From: an uncultured Peptoniphilaceae bacterium
GTDB taxonomy: Bacteria; Bacillota; Clostridia; Tissierellales; Peptoniphilaceae
Length of the DNA: 64,000 bases
Direction of reading: 5' to 3'
Assembly (NCBI GenBank): GCA_943912255.1
Contig: CALTTP010000006.1
Span: 1-64,000 of the forward strand
In this document: one piece after another, positions 43,351 through 50,585 of the stretch
Layout: each line of letters begins with the position of its first letter
Numbering within the stretch: the stretch's first letter is position 1
Notes under the pieces: generated by a model
The model's database searches: none
Told to the model about the DNA's origin: nothing
The model's input: only the letters and a program-made list of their open reading frames with translations
Translations under genes and position numbers: made by a program

Positions 43351-44419
43351 ACTATTTTTAGATGTACATGCAATTCAAACATTGCCACCTTCAAATATTA
43401 ACAGAGACGATACTGGAAGTCCAAAGACCGCTCAATATGGGGGAATAAGAAGAGCTAGAGTAAGTTCTCAATCTTGGAAGAGAGCCATAAGAGAATATTT
43501 TTATGAAAATAGCGAGCAGTCCAACGTTGGAACAAGGTCTTTAAATGTTATTGAATACGTTGCTGACAAAATAATGAAGTTAGATGAGTCCATTGACAAA
43601 GAAAAAGCACTTAAAATGTCAGATGATATATTTAATGCTGGAAAAGTAAAAACAAAAGATTTTAAAGCAAAAGCTTTGTTTTTCCTAGGAGAAATCCAAG
43701 CCGATAGACTTGCTGAAGCAGCGGTTAATGGAGTTACTGATAAAAAGGAAATTCAAAAGATTTTTAAAGAAAATCCAGCAATTGATATTGCTCTATTTGG
43801 AAGAATGGTTGCAGATGATCCTTATTTAAATGAAGATGCATCTTGCCAAGTTGCCCATTCTATTTCAACTCATGGGATAGAAACAGAATTTGACTTTTTC
43901 ACAGCAGTAGATGATTTGGCACCTCAAGATAACGCTGGGGCTGGAATGCTTGGAACTGTTGAATTTAATTCATCAACTATGTATAGATATGCAAATATTG
44001 CGGTACATGAACTTTTGAAACAACTAGAAAACAAAGAAGCAACGATTAACACATTAAAAATATTTGTAGAAGCCTTTGCTAATTCATTGCCAACAGGTAA
44101 GATAAATACTTTTGCAAATCAGACTATACCACAGGTTATACTAGTAACTTTGAGAAAGGATAGACCAGTTAGTTTTGTAAGCGCCTTTGAAGAACCTGTA
44201 AAATCCAGGGACGGATTTGTAGATAAGTCAATCGAAAAGTTAGTAGATGAATATGAAAATGTTAAGAAATTCGTTGAAGAACCGATTTTCACCATAGTTT
44301 TAAGTACAAGAGATTTAAATTTAAAAGACCAATTTGCCAAACCAGAATCTATAAAAGACATGTTAAATCAATTAGGAGAAAAACTCGTAGAGATAGTCCC
44401 TGAAAGTCAAGGTGAATAA
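43340..44419 (+). CDS. cas7e: Cascade backbone subunit Cas7e (Cse4/CasC)
   Basis: This is the crRNA-binding backbone protein, present in six copies per Cascade. It is well conserved: it begins RLFLDVHAIQTLPPSNINRDDTGSPKTA and continues YGGIRRARVSSQSWKRAIREYF, the classic Cse4 pattern. It also has QVAHSISTHG and the thumb-like region around the DNAGAGMLG segment. It has 359 residues, the normal length. It is translated after cas11 with an 11-base overlap, and the cas5e gene begins inside its 3' end. Confidence 0.95.
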   Translation: MKNRLFLDVHAIQTLPPSNINRDDTGSPKTAQYGGIRRARVSSQSWKRAIREYFYENSEQSNVGTRSLNVIEYVADKIMKLDESIDKEKALKMSDDIFNAGKVKTKDFKAKALFFLGEIQADRLAEAAVNGVTDKKEIQKIFKENPAIDIALFGRMVADDPYLNEDASCQVAHSISTHGIETEFDFFTAVDDLAPQDNAGAGMLGTVEFNSSTMYRYANIAVHELLKQLENKEATINTLKIFVEAFANSLPTGKINTFANQTIPQVILVTLRKDRPVSFVSAFEEPVKSRDGFVDKSIEKLVDEYENVKKFVEEPIFTIVLSTRDLNLKDQFAKPESIKDMLNQLGEKLVEIVPESQGE

Positions 44420-45107
44420 ATTGAAAACCGTACTGTTAAAATTTGCGGGCCCATTACAGTCTTGGGGTACAGATTCTCATTTCGAAACTCGATATACTGA
44501 CTTTCATCCTTCAAAAAGTGCTGTTATTGGTATGTTGGCTGCAAGTTTAGGCTATAGAAGAAATGAGGATGAAAAAATAAGAAAGCTCAACGATTTGGAT
44601 TTTGGTGTTAGAGTGGATCAAAGGGGAAGTCTATTGAGAGACTACCAAATAGCAACAGTATATAAAAATGGAAAGAAAGATAGAAATTATGTAACTAATA
44701 GATACTATTTAGAAGATGCCATTTTCGTTGTTGCAATTGGCGGAGAAGATCAATATATGGATGAAGTAATAGAGGCGTTAAAAAAACCTTACTTCCAACC
44801 ATTTTTAGGAAAAAGATCCAATCCCCTAAACCCAGACTTCATTATAGAAACAACTTTTAAAAATGTAAAAGAAAGTTTGGAAAATCTTGATTGGCAGGCA
44901 AGCAATTGGTATAAAAGAGAATTGAGAAATTGCAACTATGTGGATTTAGATGCATATTTGGATGGTGATTTGATTGAGGGCTCTACCTTTCGTTTTAGAA
45001 AAGATAGAGTAAGATCCTTTTCTCAAAAATATAGACAATTTGAATTTAGAGGAGAAAAACAGTTAAAAATTAGAGTCAAAGACGAACATGATGCATTTAT
45101 GTTCTAG
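44412..45107 (+). CDS. cas5e: Cascade subunit Cas5e (CasD)
   Basis: This RAMP-fold protein caps the 5' handle of the crRNA in Cascade. It has 231 residues. The opening LLKFAGPLQSWGTDSHFETRYTDFHPSKSAVIGMLAASLG is distinctive (glutamine and tryptophan in PLQSWG, then SAVIGML). The C-terminal FRGEKQLKIRVKDEHD is also typical. The start may be the GTG at 44412 or the TTG at 44421; the latter has AAGG at better distance. An AGGAGG that serves cas6e lies at its end. Confidence 0.93.
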   Translation: MNKLKTVLLKFAGPLQSWGTDSHFETRYTDFHPSKSAVIGMLAASLGYRRNEDEKIRKLNDLDFGVRVDQRGSLLRDYQIATVYKNGKKDRNYVTNRYYLEDAIFVVAIGGEDQYMDEVIEALKKPYFQPFLGKRSNPLNPDFIIETTFKNVKESLENLDWQASNWYKRELRNCNYVDLDAYLDGDLIEGSTFRFRKDRVRSFSQKYRQFEFRGEKQLKIRVKDEHDAFMF

Positions 45108-45116
45108 GAGGTAATA

Positions 45117-45755
45117 ATGTATTTATCAAGAGTTGAAATTGACTATAAAGATAGGGATACTTCAAGGGAACTTAATCACTTAGGAGCCTTTCACAATTGG
45201 GTTGAACAAAGTTTTCCTGAAGAATTTGAAAATAATGAGAGAACTAGAAAATTGTGGAGAATAGACAGACTAAATGGGAAAGATTATCTATTGATCGTCA
45301 GTGAATCAAAACCAGAAATTTCGAATTTAGAAAAATATGGAAAAAAGGGGACTGGAGAAGTTAAAGATTATGGATCTTACTTAGATTCTTTAAAAGTAGG
45401 AGAAAGATTTAAATTTAGAGCAGTGATAAATACGACAAAATCCATTCCTAGCTCTTCACAAAAAAGAGGAAAAGTTATTCCCCTAACCCATGAAGAAGAA
45501 CAAATGAAATATCTTTTAGATCGTAGTGAAAAGAATGGATTTCATTTAGAACCAGAAGATTTCTACCTAGTAAGAAGTGGATTTGAAAAACTTGTTAAAA
45601 ATGGAGATAAAAAACTAGAATTGATTAAAGCGGAATTTCAAGGAGAGTTATCCATAATTGACAAGGATAAGTTTATAAACACTTTAACAAAAGGTCTAGG
45701 AAGAAAAAAAGCTTATGGATTTGGGATGTTAACTGTAATTCCTTCAACGATATGA
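45117..45755 (+). CDS. cas6e: CRISPR endoribonuclease Cas6e (CasE)
   Basis: Cas6e cuts the CRISPR transcript within each repeat, just 3' of the hairpin. The 212-residue protein has the RAMP double-ferredoxin layout: MYLSRVEIDY at the start, LGAFHNWVEQSFPE with the active-site histidine, and a C-terminal glycine-rich loop LTKGLGRKKAYGFGML that binds the repeat hairpin. The ATG follows AGGAGG. The stop overlaps the cas1 start (ATGA). Its substrate stem here is CCCGC/GCGGG. Confidence 0.93.
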   Translation: MYLSRVEIDYKDRDTSRELNHLGAFHNWVEQSFPEEFENNERTRKLWRIDRLNGKDYLLIVSESKPEISNLEKYGKKGTGEVKDYGSYLDSLKVGERFKFRAVINTTKSIPSSSQKRGKVIPLTHEEEQMKYLLDRSEKNGFHLEPEDFYLVRSGFEKLVKNGDKKLELIKAEFQGELSIIDKDKFINTLTKGLGRKKAYGFGMLTVIPSTI

Positions 45756-46699
45756 AAAAACAAGTAGGGGCCAAAAAGACAGAATTAACTGAGTTGCCAA
45801 GAATTGGTGACAGAGTTAGTTTTATCTATATTGAACATTCTAAGATAAACAAAATTGACAGTTCCATTACTGTAGCTGATTATAGAGGAACAGTTAGAAT
45901 TCCTGCATCTATGATTGGGGTTTTGCTTTTAGGCCCAGGCACCGATATTACCCATAGAGCTATAGAAATCATTGGAGATACAGGTACTAGCATAGTTTGG
46001 GTGGGAGAAAGAGGAGTTAGGCACTATGCCCATGGTAGGCCTCTAGCCCACTCTACTAGGCTTTTGCAATCCCAAGCCAAGTTGGTTTCAAATACGAGAA
46101 CAAGACTTGCAGTTGCAAAGAAAATGTATCAAATGCGATTTCCCAATGAAGACATTAGTAAACTTTCCATGTATCAATTAAGAGGAAGGGAAGGAGCCAG
46201 AGTTCGTGAAGTCTATAGAACTCATTCTAAGAGAACAGGTGTTAAGTGGGATGGCAGAAAATATGATCCAGATGATTTTGAAAATTCTAACATGGTAAAT
46301 AAAGCTCTTTCTTCTGCCAATGTATCTCTTTACGGTGTTGTTCAAAGTATTATAGTCGCCCTTGGATTGGCTAGTGGATTGGGTTTTGTTCATACTGGTC
46401 ATGATTTAAGTTTTGTATATGATATTGCAGACCTATATAAAGCACAAGTTACAATTCCAATAGCTTTTGAGATGGCAGCTGCCCTTGAAGAAGACGATGA
46501 TATTGGATCAGAGACCAGAAAAAAAGTGAGAGATGCTATGGTTGACGGTAAAATCATGAGTCAAATAGTAAAAGATATTCAATATCTATTAGATGTAGAT
46601 GAAGAAGATGAAAACTATATTGAAATTGAAACTATGAATTTGTGGGACGATAAGCAAAAACTTGTAAAATATGGAATAAGTTATAGAGAGAGTGATTAA
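45752..46699 (+). CDS. cas1: CRISPR integrase Cas1e
   Basis: Cas1 joins new spacers to the leader end of the array together with Cas2. The 315-residue protein has the three metal ligands of the family: Glu147 in GREGARVREVY, His214 in FVHTGHDLSFVY, and Asp227 in DIADLYKAQ. His and Asp are 13 apart, as in E. coli. The N-terminal beta domain, with YRGTVRIPASMIGVLLLGPGT, is typical for I-E. The start overlaps the cas6e stop by 4 bases, and the stop abuts the cas2 start. Confidence 0.96.
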   Translation: MKKQVGAKKTELTELPRIGDRVSFIYIEHSKINKIDSSITVADYRGTVRIPASMIGVLLLGPGTDITHRAIEIIGDTGTSIVWVGERGVRHYAHGRPLAHSTRLLQSQAKLVSNTRTRLAVAKKMYQMRFPNEDISKLSMYQLRGREGARVREVYRTHSKRTGVKWDGRKYDPDDFENSNMVNKALSSANVSLYGVVQSIIVALGLASGLGFVHTGHDLSFVYDIADLYKAQVTIPIAFEMAAALEEDDDIGSETRKKVRDAMVDGKIMSQIVKDIQYLLDVDEEDENYIEIETMNLWDDKQKLVKYGISYRESD

Positions 46700-47590
46700 A
46701 TGCCTTTTACACTGATTACTCTAAAAAAGACACCAATTTCACTAAGAGGAGACTTAACAAAATGGATGCAAGAAATAGCTCCAGGAGTATATATTGGTAA
46801 TTTTAATTCGAAAATTAGACAAGAAATTTGGAAAAGAGTAATAGATAGTTCAGGAATAGGCGAAGCTACTTTAAGTTTTACAGAAAGAAATGAAATTGGC
46901 TATAACTTTGAAACATTTAATACAAATCAAAAAGTTATAGACTTTGAAGGAATACCTTTGGTAATGTATCCTAAAAAAGAAAACATTAAAGAATCTCAAA
47001 CTAGTCAAGGATTTAGTAATGCTTCAAAATTTCATAAAGCTAGAAAGTATTCCAAGAAAACTGCAAAAAAAGCTATAAGGCAGATGGTTTTTCTTGATAT
47101 TGAAACTGACGGATTGAATGAGAAAACAAATAATATATTGGAAATTGGAGCTGTAAAAGAATCAGAAAGTTTAGAAGAGTTCCATTGTTTAATAAAAGTA
47201 GATAGAGTATTGCCAAAGGAAATAGTAGAACTAACAGGAATAACTGAAGAAGAATTAGAAAAAGGCGAAAATTTAATAGATGTCTTAAAACAACTCATTG
47301 AATTCATTGGTGAAAGAGAAATAGTTGGATATGGGATTAAATTTGATATTAAGTTTATAAACCACAATTTAGTAAAAAGTGGACTTGAAACATTAACAAA
47401 CAAGAGTTGGGACTTGATGGAATTTGTAAAAAAAGAAAAGATATTTCTCGATAATTACAAATTAGAAACGGTACTAAAAGAATATGACTTTGATACAAAA
47501 GTGCCCCATCGAGCATTAAAAGATGCTAAGATAATATATGACCTTTCAAAGAAAGTGCAAAAATTCCAGGACTTTGTAAAATTAGAATGA
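46700..47590 (+). CDS. cas2: Cas2e fused to a DEDDh (DnaQ-like) exonuclease
   Basis: The first 95 residues are a type I-E Cas2 (MPFTLITLKKTPISLRGDLTKWMQEIAPGVYIGNF). After a basic linker (about 100-128) comes a 3'-5' exonuclease domain of the DnaQ type with all ligands: Asp133 and Glu135 in FLDIETDGL, Asp216 in KFDIKF, and His270 and Asp275 in HRALKDA. This fusion is known from Streptococcus thermophilus type I-E, where the exonuclease trims prespacers before integration. The start codon immediately follows the cas1 stop. The gene ends 23 bases before the first repeat. Confidence 0.95.
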   Translation: MPFTLITLKKTPISLRGDLTKWMQEIAPGVYIGNFNSKIRQEIWKRVIDSSGIGEATLSFTERNEIGYNFETFNTNQKVIDFEGIPLVMYPKKENIKESQTSQGFSNASKFHKARKYSKKTAKKAIRQMVFLDIETDGLNEKTNNILEIGAVKESESLEEFHCLIKVDRVLPKEIVELTGITEEELEKGENLIDVLKQLIEFIGEREIVGYGIKFDIKFINHNLVKSGLETLTNKSWDLMEFVKKEKIFLDNYKLETVLKEYDFDTKVPHRALKDAKIIYDLSKKVQKFQDFVKLE

Positions 47591-47613
47591 GATAAAATAG
47601 AGGATCGTTAAGT

Positions 47614-47946
47614 GTTGTTCCCGCACATGCGGGGGTGATCCCCTCTGATTGTAGCTGGAACATAAAACTTTTTAGTTGTTCCCGCACATGCGGGGGTGAT
47701 CCCATTAGAATCGCTAGATGAAGCAATATTAAGCAGTTGTTCCCGCACATGCGGGGGTGATCCGTATACCTTTGTAGATATAAACACCACCAATGCGTTG
47801 TTCCCGCACATGCGGGGGTGATCCTGGTTAGAAACGTTGAAATCCCAATAGAACAGAGTTGTTCCCGCACATGCGGGGGTGATCCTGTGAACTTGATAGC
47901 GACTTGGATAATTGCGTTGTTGTTCCCGCACATGCGGGGGTGATCC
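47614..47946 (+). CRISPR. Type I-E CRISPR array, leader-proximal part (6 repeats, 5 spacers)
   Basis: Six identical 28-base repeats start at 47614, 47675, 47736, 47797, 47858 and 47919, with an exact 61-base period and 33-base spacers. The repeat begins GTTGTTCCCGCACATG and ends GCGGGGGTGATCC. It differs slightly from the S. thermophilus CRISPR4 repeat, with a CCCGC/GCGGG stem. Orientation is the same as the cas genes, so the leader should lie at the cas2 side. Only 23 bases separate the cas2 stop from repeat 1, so any leader must overlap the cas2 gene. All repeats here are perfect, which suggests recent activity. After repeat 6 comes phage DNA instead of a normal spacer. Confidence 0.97.
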
Positions 47947-48005
47947 CACTTTTCCAAATCAACAATTCTTTCCTTAGCGTCCTGTAGAAAATCTTCAAAC
48001 TTCAT
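47947..48005 (-). pseudogene. Phage gene, 5' end only, cut by the CRISPR repeat
   Basis: An ideal GGAGGAATTT site precedes an ATG at 48005 (minus strand). About 20 codons follow (MKFEDFLQDAKERIVDLEK) before the reading frame enters repeat 6. In phages of this type the next gene after the head protein is often a scaffold or capsid-associated protein. The fragment is too short to tell. An in-frame ATG at 48095 could give 30 more codons but has a weaker site. Confidence 0.6.
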
Positions 48006-48120
48006 AAATTCCTCCATAATAAAAAGACAGTTTAAAGACTTGTCCAGGTCTGTCCTAAGAAAGCGAAATTCCTTGTCGCCAAAAAGGCGTGCCATGATAA
48101 CCCTATCGGCTTGGGATATT

Positions 48121-48185
48121 CACACGATTATATCGTGATGATATCAACATTTAGGTTTGATTCTCACACGATTAACTCACGATTA
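48121..48185. repeat. Three CACGATTA motifs in the phage fragment
   Basis: CACACGATTA occurs at 48121-48130 and 48165-48174, and TCACGATTA at 48177-48185. A partial inverted copy, TATCGTGATG, lies at 48131-48140. On the minus strand these read TAATCGTG(T)GA and lie ahead of the truncated downstream gene, as operators of a late-gene promoter might. Confidence 0.5.
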
Positions 48186-48194
48186 GAATTAGGC

Positions 48195-48232
48195 AATAAA
48201 AAAGCAACTAACATTTATTTTGTCAGTCGCTT
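48195..48232 (-). terminator. Intrinsic terminator of the phage operon
   Basis: On the minus strand AAGCGACTGAC (48232-48222) pairs with GTTAGTTGCTT (48212-48202) through 11 bases, including two G-U pairs, and then T-rich TTTTTTATT follows. The G-U pairs make it functional only in the minus direction. Confidence 0.8.
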
Positions 48233-48234
48233 AA

Positions 48235-48426
48235 TTAATCTTTAAATGGAAAATCTTTTGCCGGATAATTATCTTTCAGCCATTTATCTAACTCCACTAT
48301 TTCTTTAGGAGTTCCTTTCTTTAGCTCCACATTCCCAATCTCAGGATTGTATATAAGCCAAGGCTCACATAATTCATCAAACTTCTTTGATTTTTCTAAA
48401 TATTCTTTGCTTGGTGGAACCATCAT
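48235..48426 (-). CDS. 63-residue protein downstream of the MuF-zincin gene, candidate immunity protein
   Basis: This small, charged, soluble protein starts with two methionines and has a conserved-looking body, SKEYLEKSKKFDELCEPWLIYNPEIGN. Its ATG overlaps the MuF stop in the sequence ATGA, so translation is coupled. It ends right before the terminator. No family is recognised. In MuF polymorphic toxins of phages, the gene directly after the toxin encodes immunity, so that role is a reasonable but unproven guess. A small structural or chaperone protein is the alternative. Confidence 0.6.
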   Translation of the reverse strand: MMVPPSKEYLEKSKKFDELCEPWLIYNPEIGNVELKKGTPKEIVELDKWLKDNYPAKDFPFKD

Positions 48427-50135
48427 AACTCAAACACATCCTTTAACAAAATCTTTTCTGCAGATTTAATGTTGCCATTATATTTGTTAACAAACAACTC
48501 AGAAACATATTCAAATACATTTCCTAAATCATAAGCTTCTTTCGCATTTCTACTAATTCTATTCATATACATAGGGTCATATTCTAACTGTCCCTTAATA
48601 AACTCCCTAATAGGCCTATTAAACTCTTCCTCTGCATCTTTAATACTATTATACCCCTTCTTAGCATTTTCATAAAGGTCTTTAATAGCTTGTCTATGTT
48701 TTTTATGGGCAAATTCATGAATAATAGCCTCTTCAAGAGTGTTTGCTGCAAAGTAGTCCCCCTTTAGAAGTTCCTTAACTTTTTCCCTATCTCCAAGTTC
48801 TGAAGCAATGTAAATAGTATTTGTGTTTCTGTCAAAAGCTCCTAAACCTCCGCCAAGCTGTTTTTGACTTAATATTACAAACTCATCAACCTCCCCAAAA
48901 TCTTTTTCAAGTTTGTTAAGGTTTTTATCCATGTATTTAATAACACTCTGCGTTTCCGGTTTGTAATTTGAACTATATATTTTCCCATTACCTTGTCTGT
49001 GAACCACAATAGGATTTTTCTTATTGGGCATATGAATACTCTTAGTTTCGCCCATATTGTCCAATTCTTCATTAAAGTTTTCCTTGAAGAATTTCTCTTT
49101 AGCCCACTGTGGATAACTCACATTTTCAGTAATATAAGTCTTACCAGTAATGGGATCCCTTGCAGCCCTAGTTGATGATAAATCTTTAGCATCTATGGTA
49201 TCAAAAGTACTTTTATTTTTTATTGGCTGAATCACAGTCCTACACCGTGGATGAAATGGTGGGCAAGTGACCCCAACTTCCATATCTTCAGTCTTAAACT
49301 TCATATGGTCCATGATACGACATTTTCTAGAAGTTCTAGAGTCAAGAACAGCAAGAATCATATAGCCATAAATACCTTCCCTTAGCATTTGCTCCTTTTT
49401 CATCTTAAATTTATTGGATGAAACCTCAGTCCTAACAAGCACATCTGCATTATTAGCACTAATAAGAAGCCTATTAGACACATTTTTAGCAGTCTGCTTA
49501 ATAGACTGAACCCCAATAGCATTTTGAATTAACTCTTCTTGCAAAACTTTTCTAGTATTTTGATACTGATTATAGACCTGCTTACCGTAGTTCCATGCAC
49601 CAAGACCCCAAGACTTATCAATTAGTCCCAAAAGTGTGTCCTTGTTAATCCTAGAAGACATCTTTGGAGCATTGCCAAGAACTTCCAAATCCTGAAGCAT
49701 TCTAGCATAACCATGCACAGTTTCAGCATTAATCACGCCGCGACCAGTTAATTCAAAACTATCATAAAGTTCAGCCAAAATAGCATCCTTGTGAATTTCC
49801 AAAGCCTGAAGTCTAGAAATCTGAACCCTATTACTAGCATTTTTTAAAATCTTGCTTATTTCCTCACTTCTAGGACCCTTAGCAAGCCTTATATACTCTT
49901 CAAGGGATAAATAAAATCCCTTTAATTCCTTAGAATTTAGAAGGGACTTAGCAGTATCAATATTAACTTCATTGTCTCTTGCAACTCTTTCAAGATACAA
50001 GTAAATTTGTTCATTAATCTTATTCCCGGCTCTTTCAAAAGCCTTATCAATAGTCTTTTTAAACTCATTTAGCCTTTTTTCTTCAGCAAGTTTTTCAGAT
50101 ATAATTCTTTTAAACAAATCATCATACTTAGACAT
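48423..50135 (-). CDS. Phage MuF head-morphogenesis protein with C-terminal zincin domain
   Basis: This is a minor head protein of 570 residues. Its central MuF domain (about 225-306) reads DVLVRTEVSSNKFK, then AVLDSRTSRKCRIMDHM and GVTCPPFHPRCRTVI with the conserved Cys/His set. The C-terminal 180 residues, unusual for a plain MuF protein, hold HEFAH (474-478), a zinc metallopeptidase signature. A possible third ligand is Glu547 in EYVSELF. MuF proteins with enzymatic tails are a known class of phage polymorphic toxins. Start at 50135 is chosen because the ATG overlaps the portal stop codon; a TTG one codon earlier is possible. The gene is intact although it sits inside a CRISPR array. Confidence 0.87.
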   Translation of the reverse strand: MSKYDDLFKRIISEKLAEEKRLNEFKKTIDKAFERAGNKINEQIYLYLERVARDNEVNIDTAKSLLNSKELKGFYLSLEEYIRLAKGPRSEEISKILKNASNRVQISRLQALEIHKDAILAELYDSFELTGRGVINAETVHGYARMLQDLEVLGNAPKMSSRINKDTLLGLIDKSWGLGAWNYGKQVYNQYQNTRKVLQEELIQNAIGVQSIKQTAKNVSNRLLISANNADVLVRTEVSSNKFKMKKEQMLREGIYGYMILAVLDSRTSRKCRIMDHMKFKTEDMEVGVTCPPFHPRCRTVIQPIKNKSTFDTIDAKDLSSTRAARDPITGKTYITENVSYPQWAKEKFFKENFNEELDNMGETKSIHMPNKKNPIVVHRQGNGKIYSSNYKPETQSVIKYMDKNLNKLEKDFGEVDEFVILSQKQLGGGLGAFDRNTNTIYIASELGDREKVKELLKGDYFAANTLEEAIIHEFAHKKHRQAIKDLYENAKKGYNSIKDAEEEFNRPIREFIKGQLEYDPMYMNRISRNAKEAYDLGNVFEYVSELFVNKYNGNIKSAEKILLKDVFEL

Positions 50136-50298
50136 CAAAACCCTCAGCGTTATTAATCAATTCTTTCTTAAATTCATTAATTCTCTCAGCCTTTTCAACC
50201 TTTAAAGCTTCCATAGCAGCAACAGAGTTTTCCACAAGAGGATGATTATCAAGCATAACCTTAGTAGGTAGTATATCTCTAGACTTAACTATCATATC
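50128..50298 (-). pseudogene. Phage portal protein, C-terminal fragment
   Basis: The last 56 codons of a portal protein (DMIVKSRDILPTKVMLDNHP then LVENSVAAMEALKVEKAERI) have the usual pattern of SPP1-type portals: an ILPT segment, NHPLVE and a charged helix. The stop at 50130-50128 overlaps the MuF start by 8 bases. The 5' end is lost at the CRISPR repeat, so the other 400 or more codons are missing. Confidence 0.72.
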
Positions 50299-50299
50299 A

Positions 50300-50389
50300 G
50301 TTGTTCCCGCACATGCTGGGGTGATCCCTGTGTATGTGGATCCTACCTTTGAGTATAACTAGTTGTTCCCGCACATGCGGGGGTGTTCA
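50300..50389 (+). CRISPR. Distal end of the CRISPR array (2 repeats, 1 spacer)
   Basis: Repeat 7 (50300-50327) has one change in the stem (GCTGGG for GCGGGG). Repeat 8 (50362-50389) is perfect up to GGGGGTG and then ends TTCA instead of ATCC, the usual decay of a terminal repeat. The 34-base spacer between them differs from the five proximal ones. These repeats are in the same orientation as the main array. Confidence 0.92.
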
Positions 50390-50488
50390 AAAAAATCTTT
50401 CAACACTATCTCCAACAAACACCACAACTTAAAACTTTTACTCTACTCATTATTTTACAAAACATTAAATTCATAGTAATCTAACTAG

Positions 50489-50537
50489 TCATTTCAATCC
50501 TAGCATATGGTATCATAGGATTGGAATGATTTTTTTT
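50489..50537 (+). terminator. Strong terminator after the CRISPR array
   Basis: The 14-bp stem 50489-50502 / 50516-50529 with one G-U pair is followed by eight T. It separates the array transcript from pabAB. Confidence 0.85.
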
Positions 50538-50585
50538 AATCAAAGTTTAATTTTATTAAAGCTATTTTAATATCAAGGAGAGAAA

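Larger units (their letters stand above)
47947..50299 (-). mobile_element. Phage morphogenesis fragment embedded in the CRISPR array
   Basis: This stretch of 2353 bases lies between repeat 6 and repeat 7. On the minus strand it reads: the last 56 codons of a portal protein, a complete MuF head protein, a 63-codon gene, a terminator, an intergenic region with repeats, and the first 20 codons of another gene. That order is the late-gene order of SPP1-like siphophages. Both outer genes are cut off, and the cuts coincide with the repeat boundaries to within one or two bases. No integrase, terminal repeat or insertion sequence is present. It occupies the place of a spacer. Confidence 0.85.

Noticed and set aside
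47526..48095. A 189-codon minus-strand reading frame with repeated DHPRMCGNN, GSPPHVREQ and ITPACAGTT segments
   Set aside because: The repeated peptides are the CRISPR repeats translated in three frames, a known artefact. Only its first part near 48005 is likely to be real phage coding sequence.
47919..50327. The distance between repeats 6 and 7 is close to 39 times the 61-base unit
   Set aside because: 2381 against 2379 is not exact, and the insert contains continuous phage genes with no trace of intervening repeats. Taken as coincidence.
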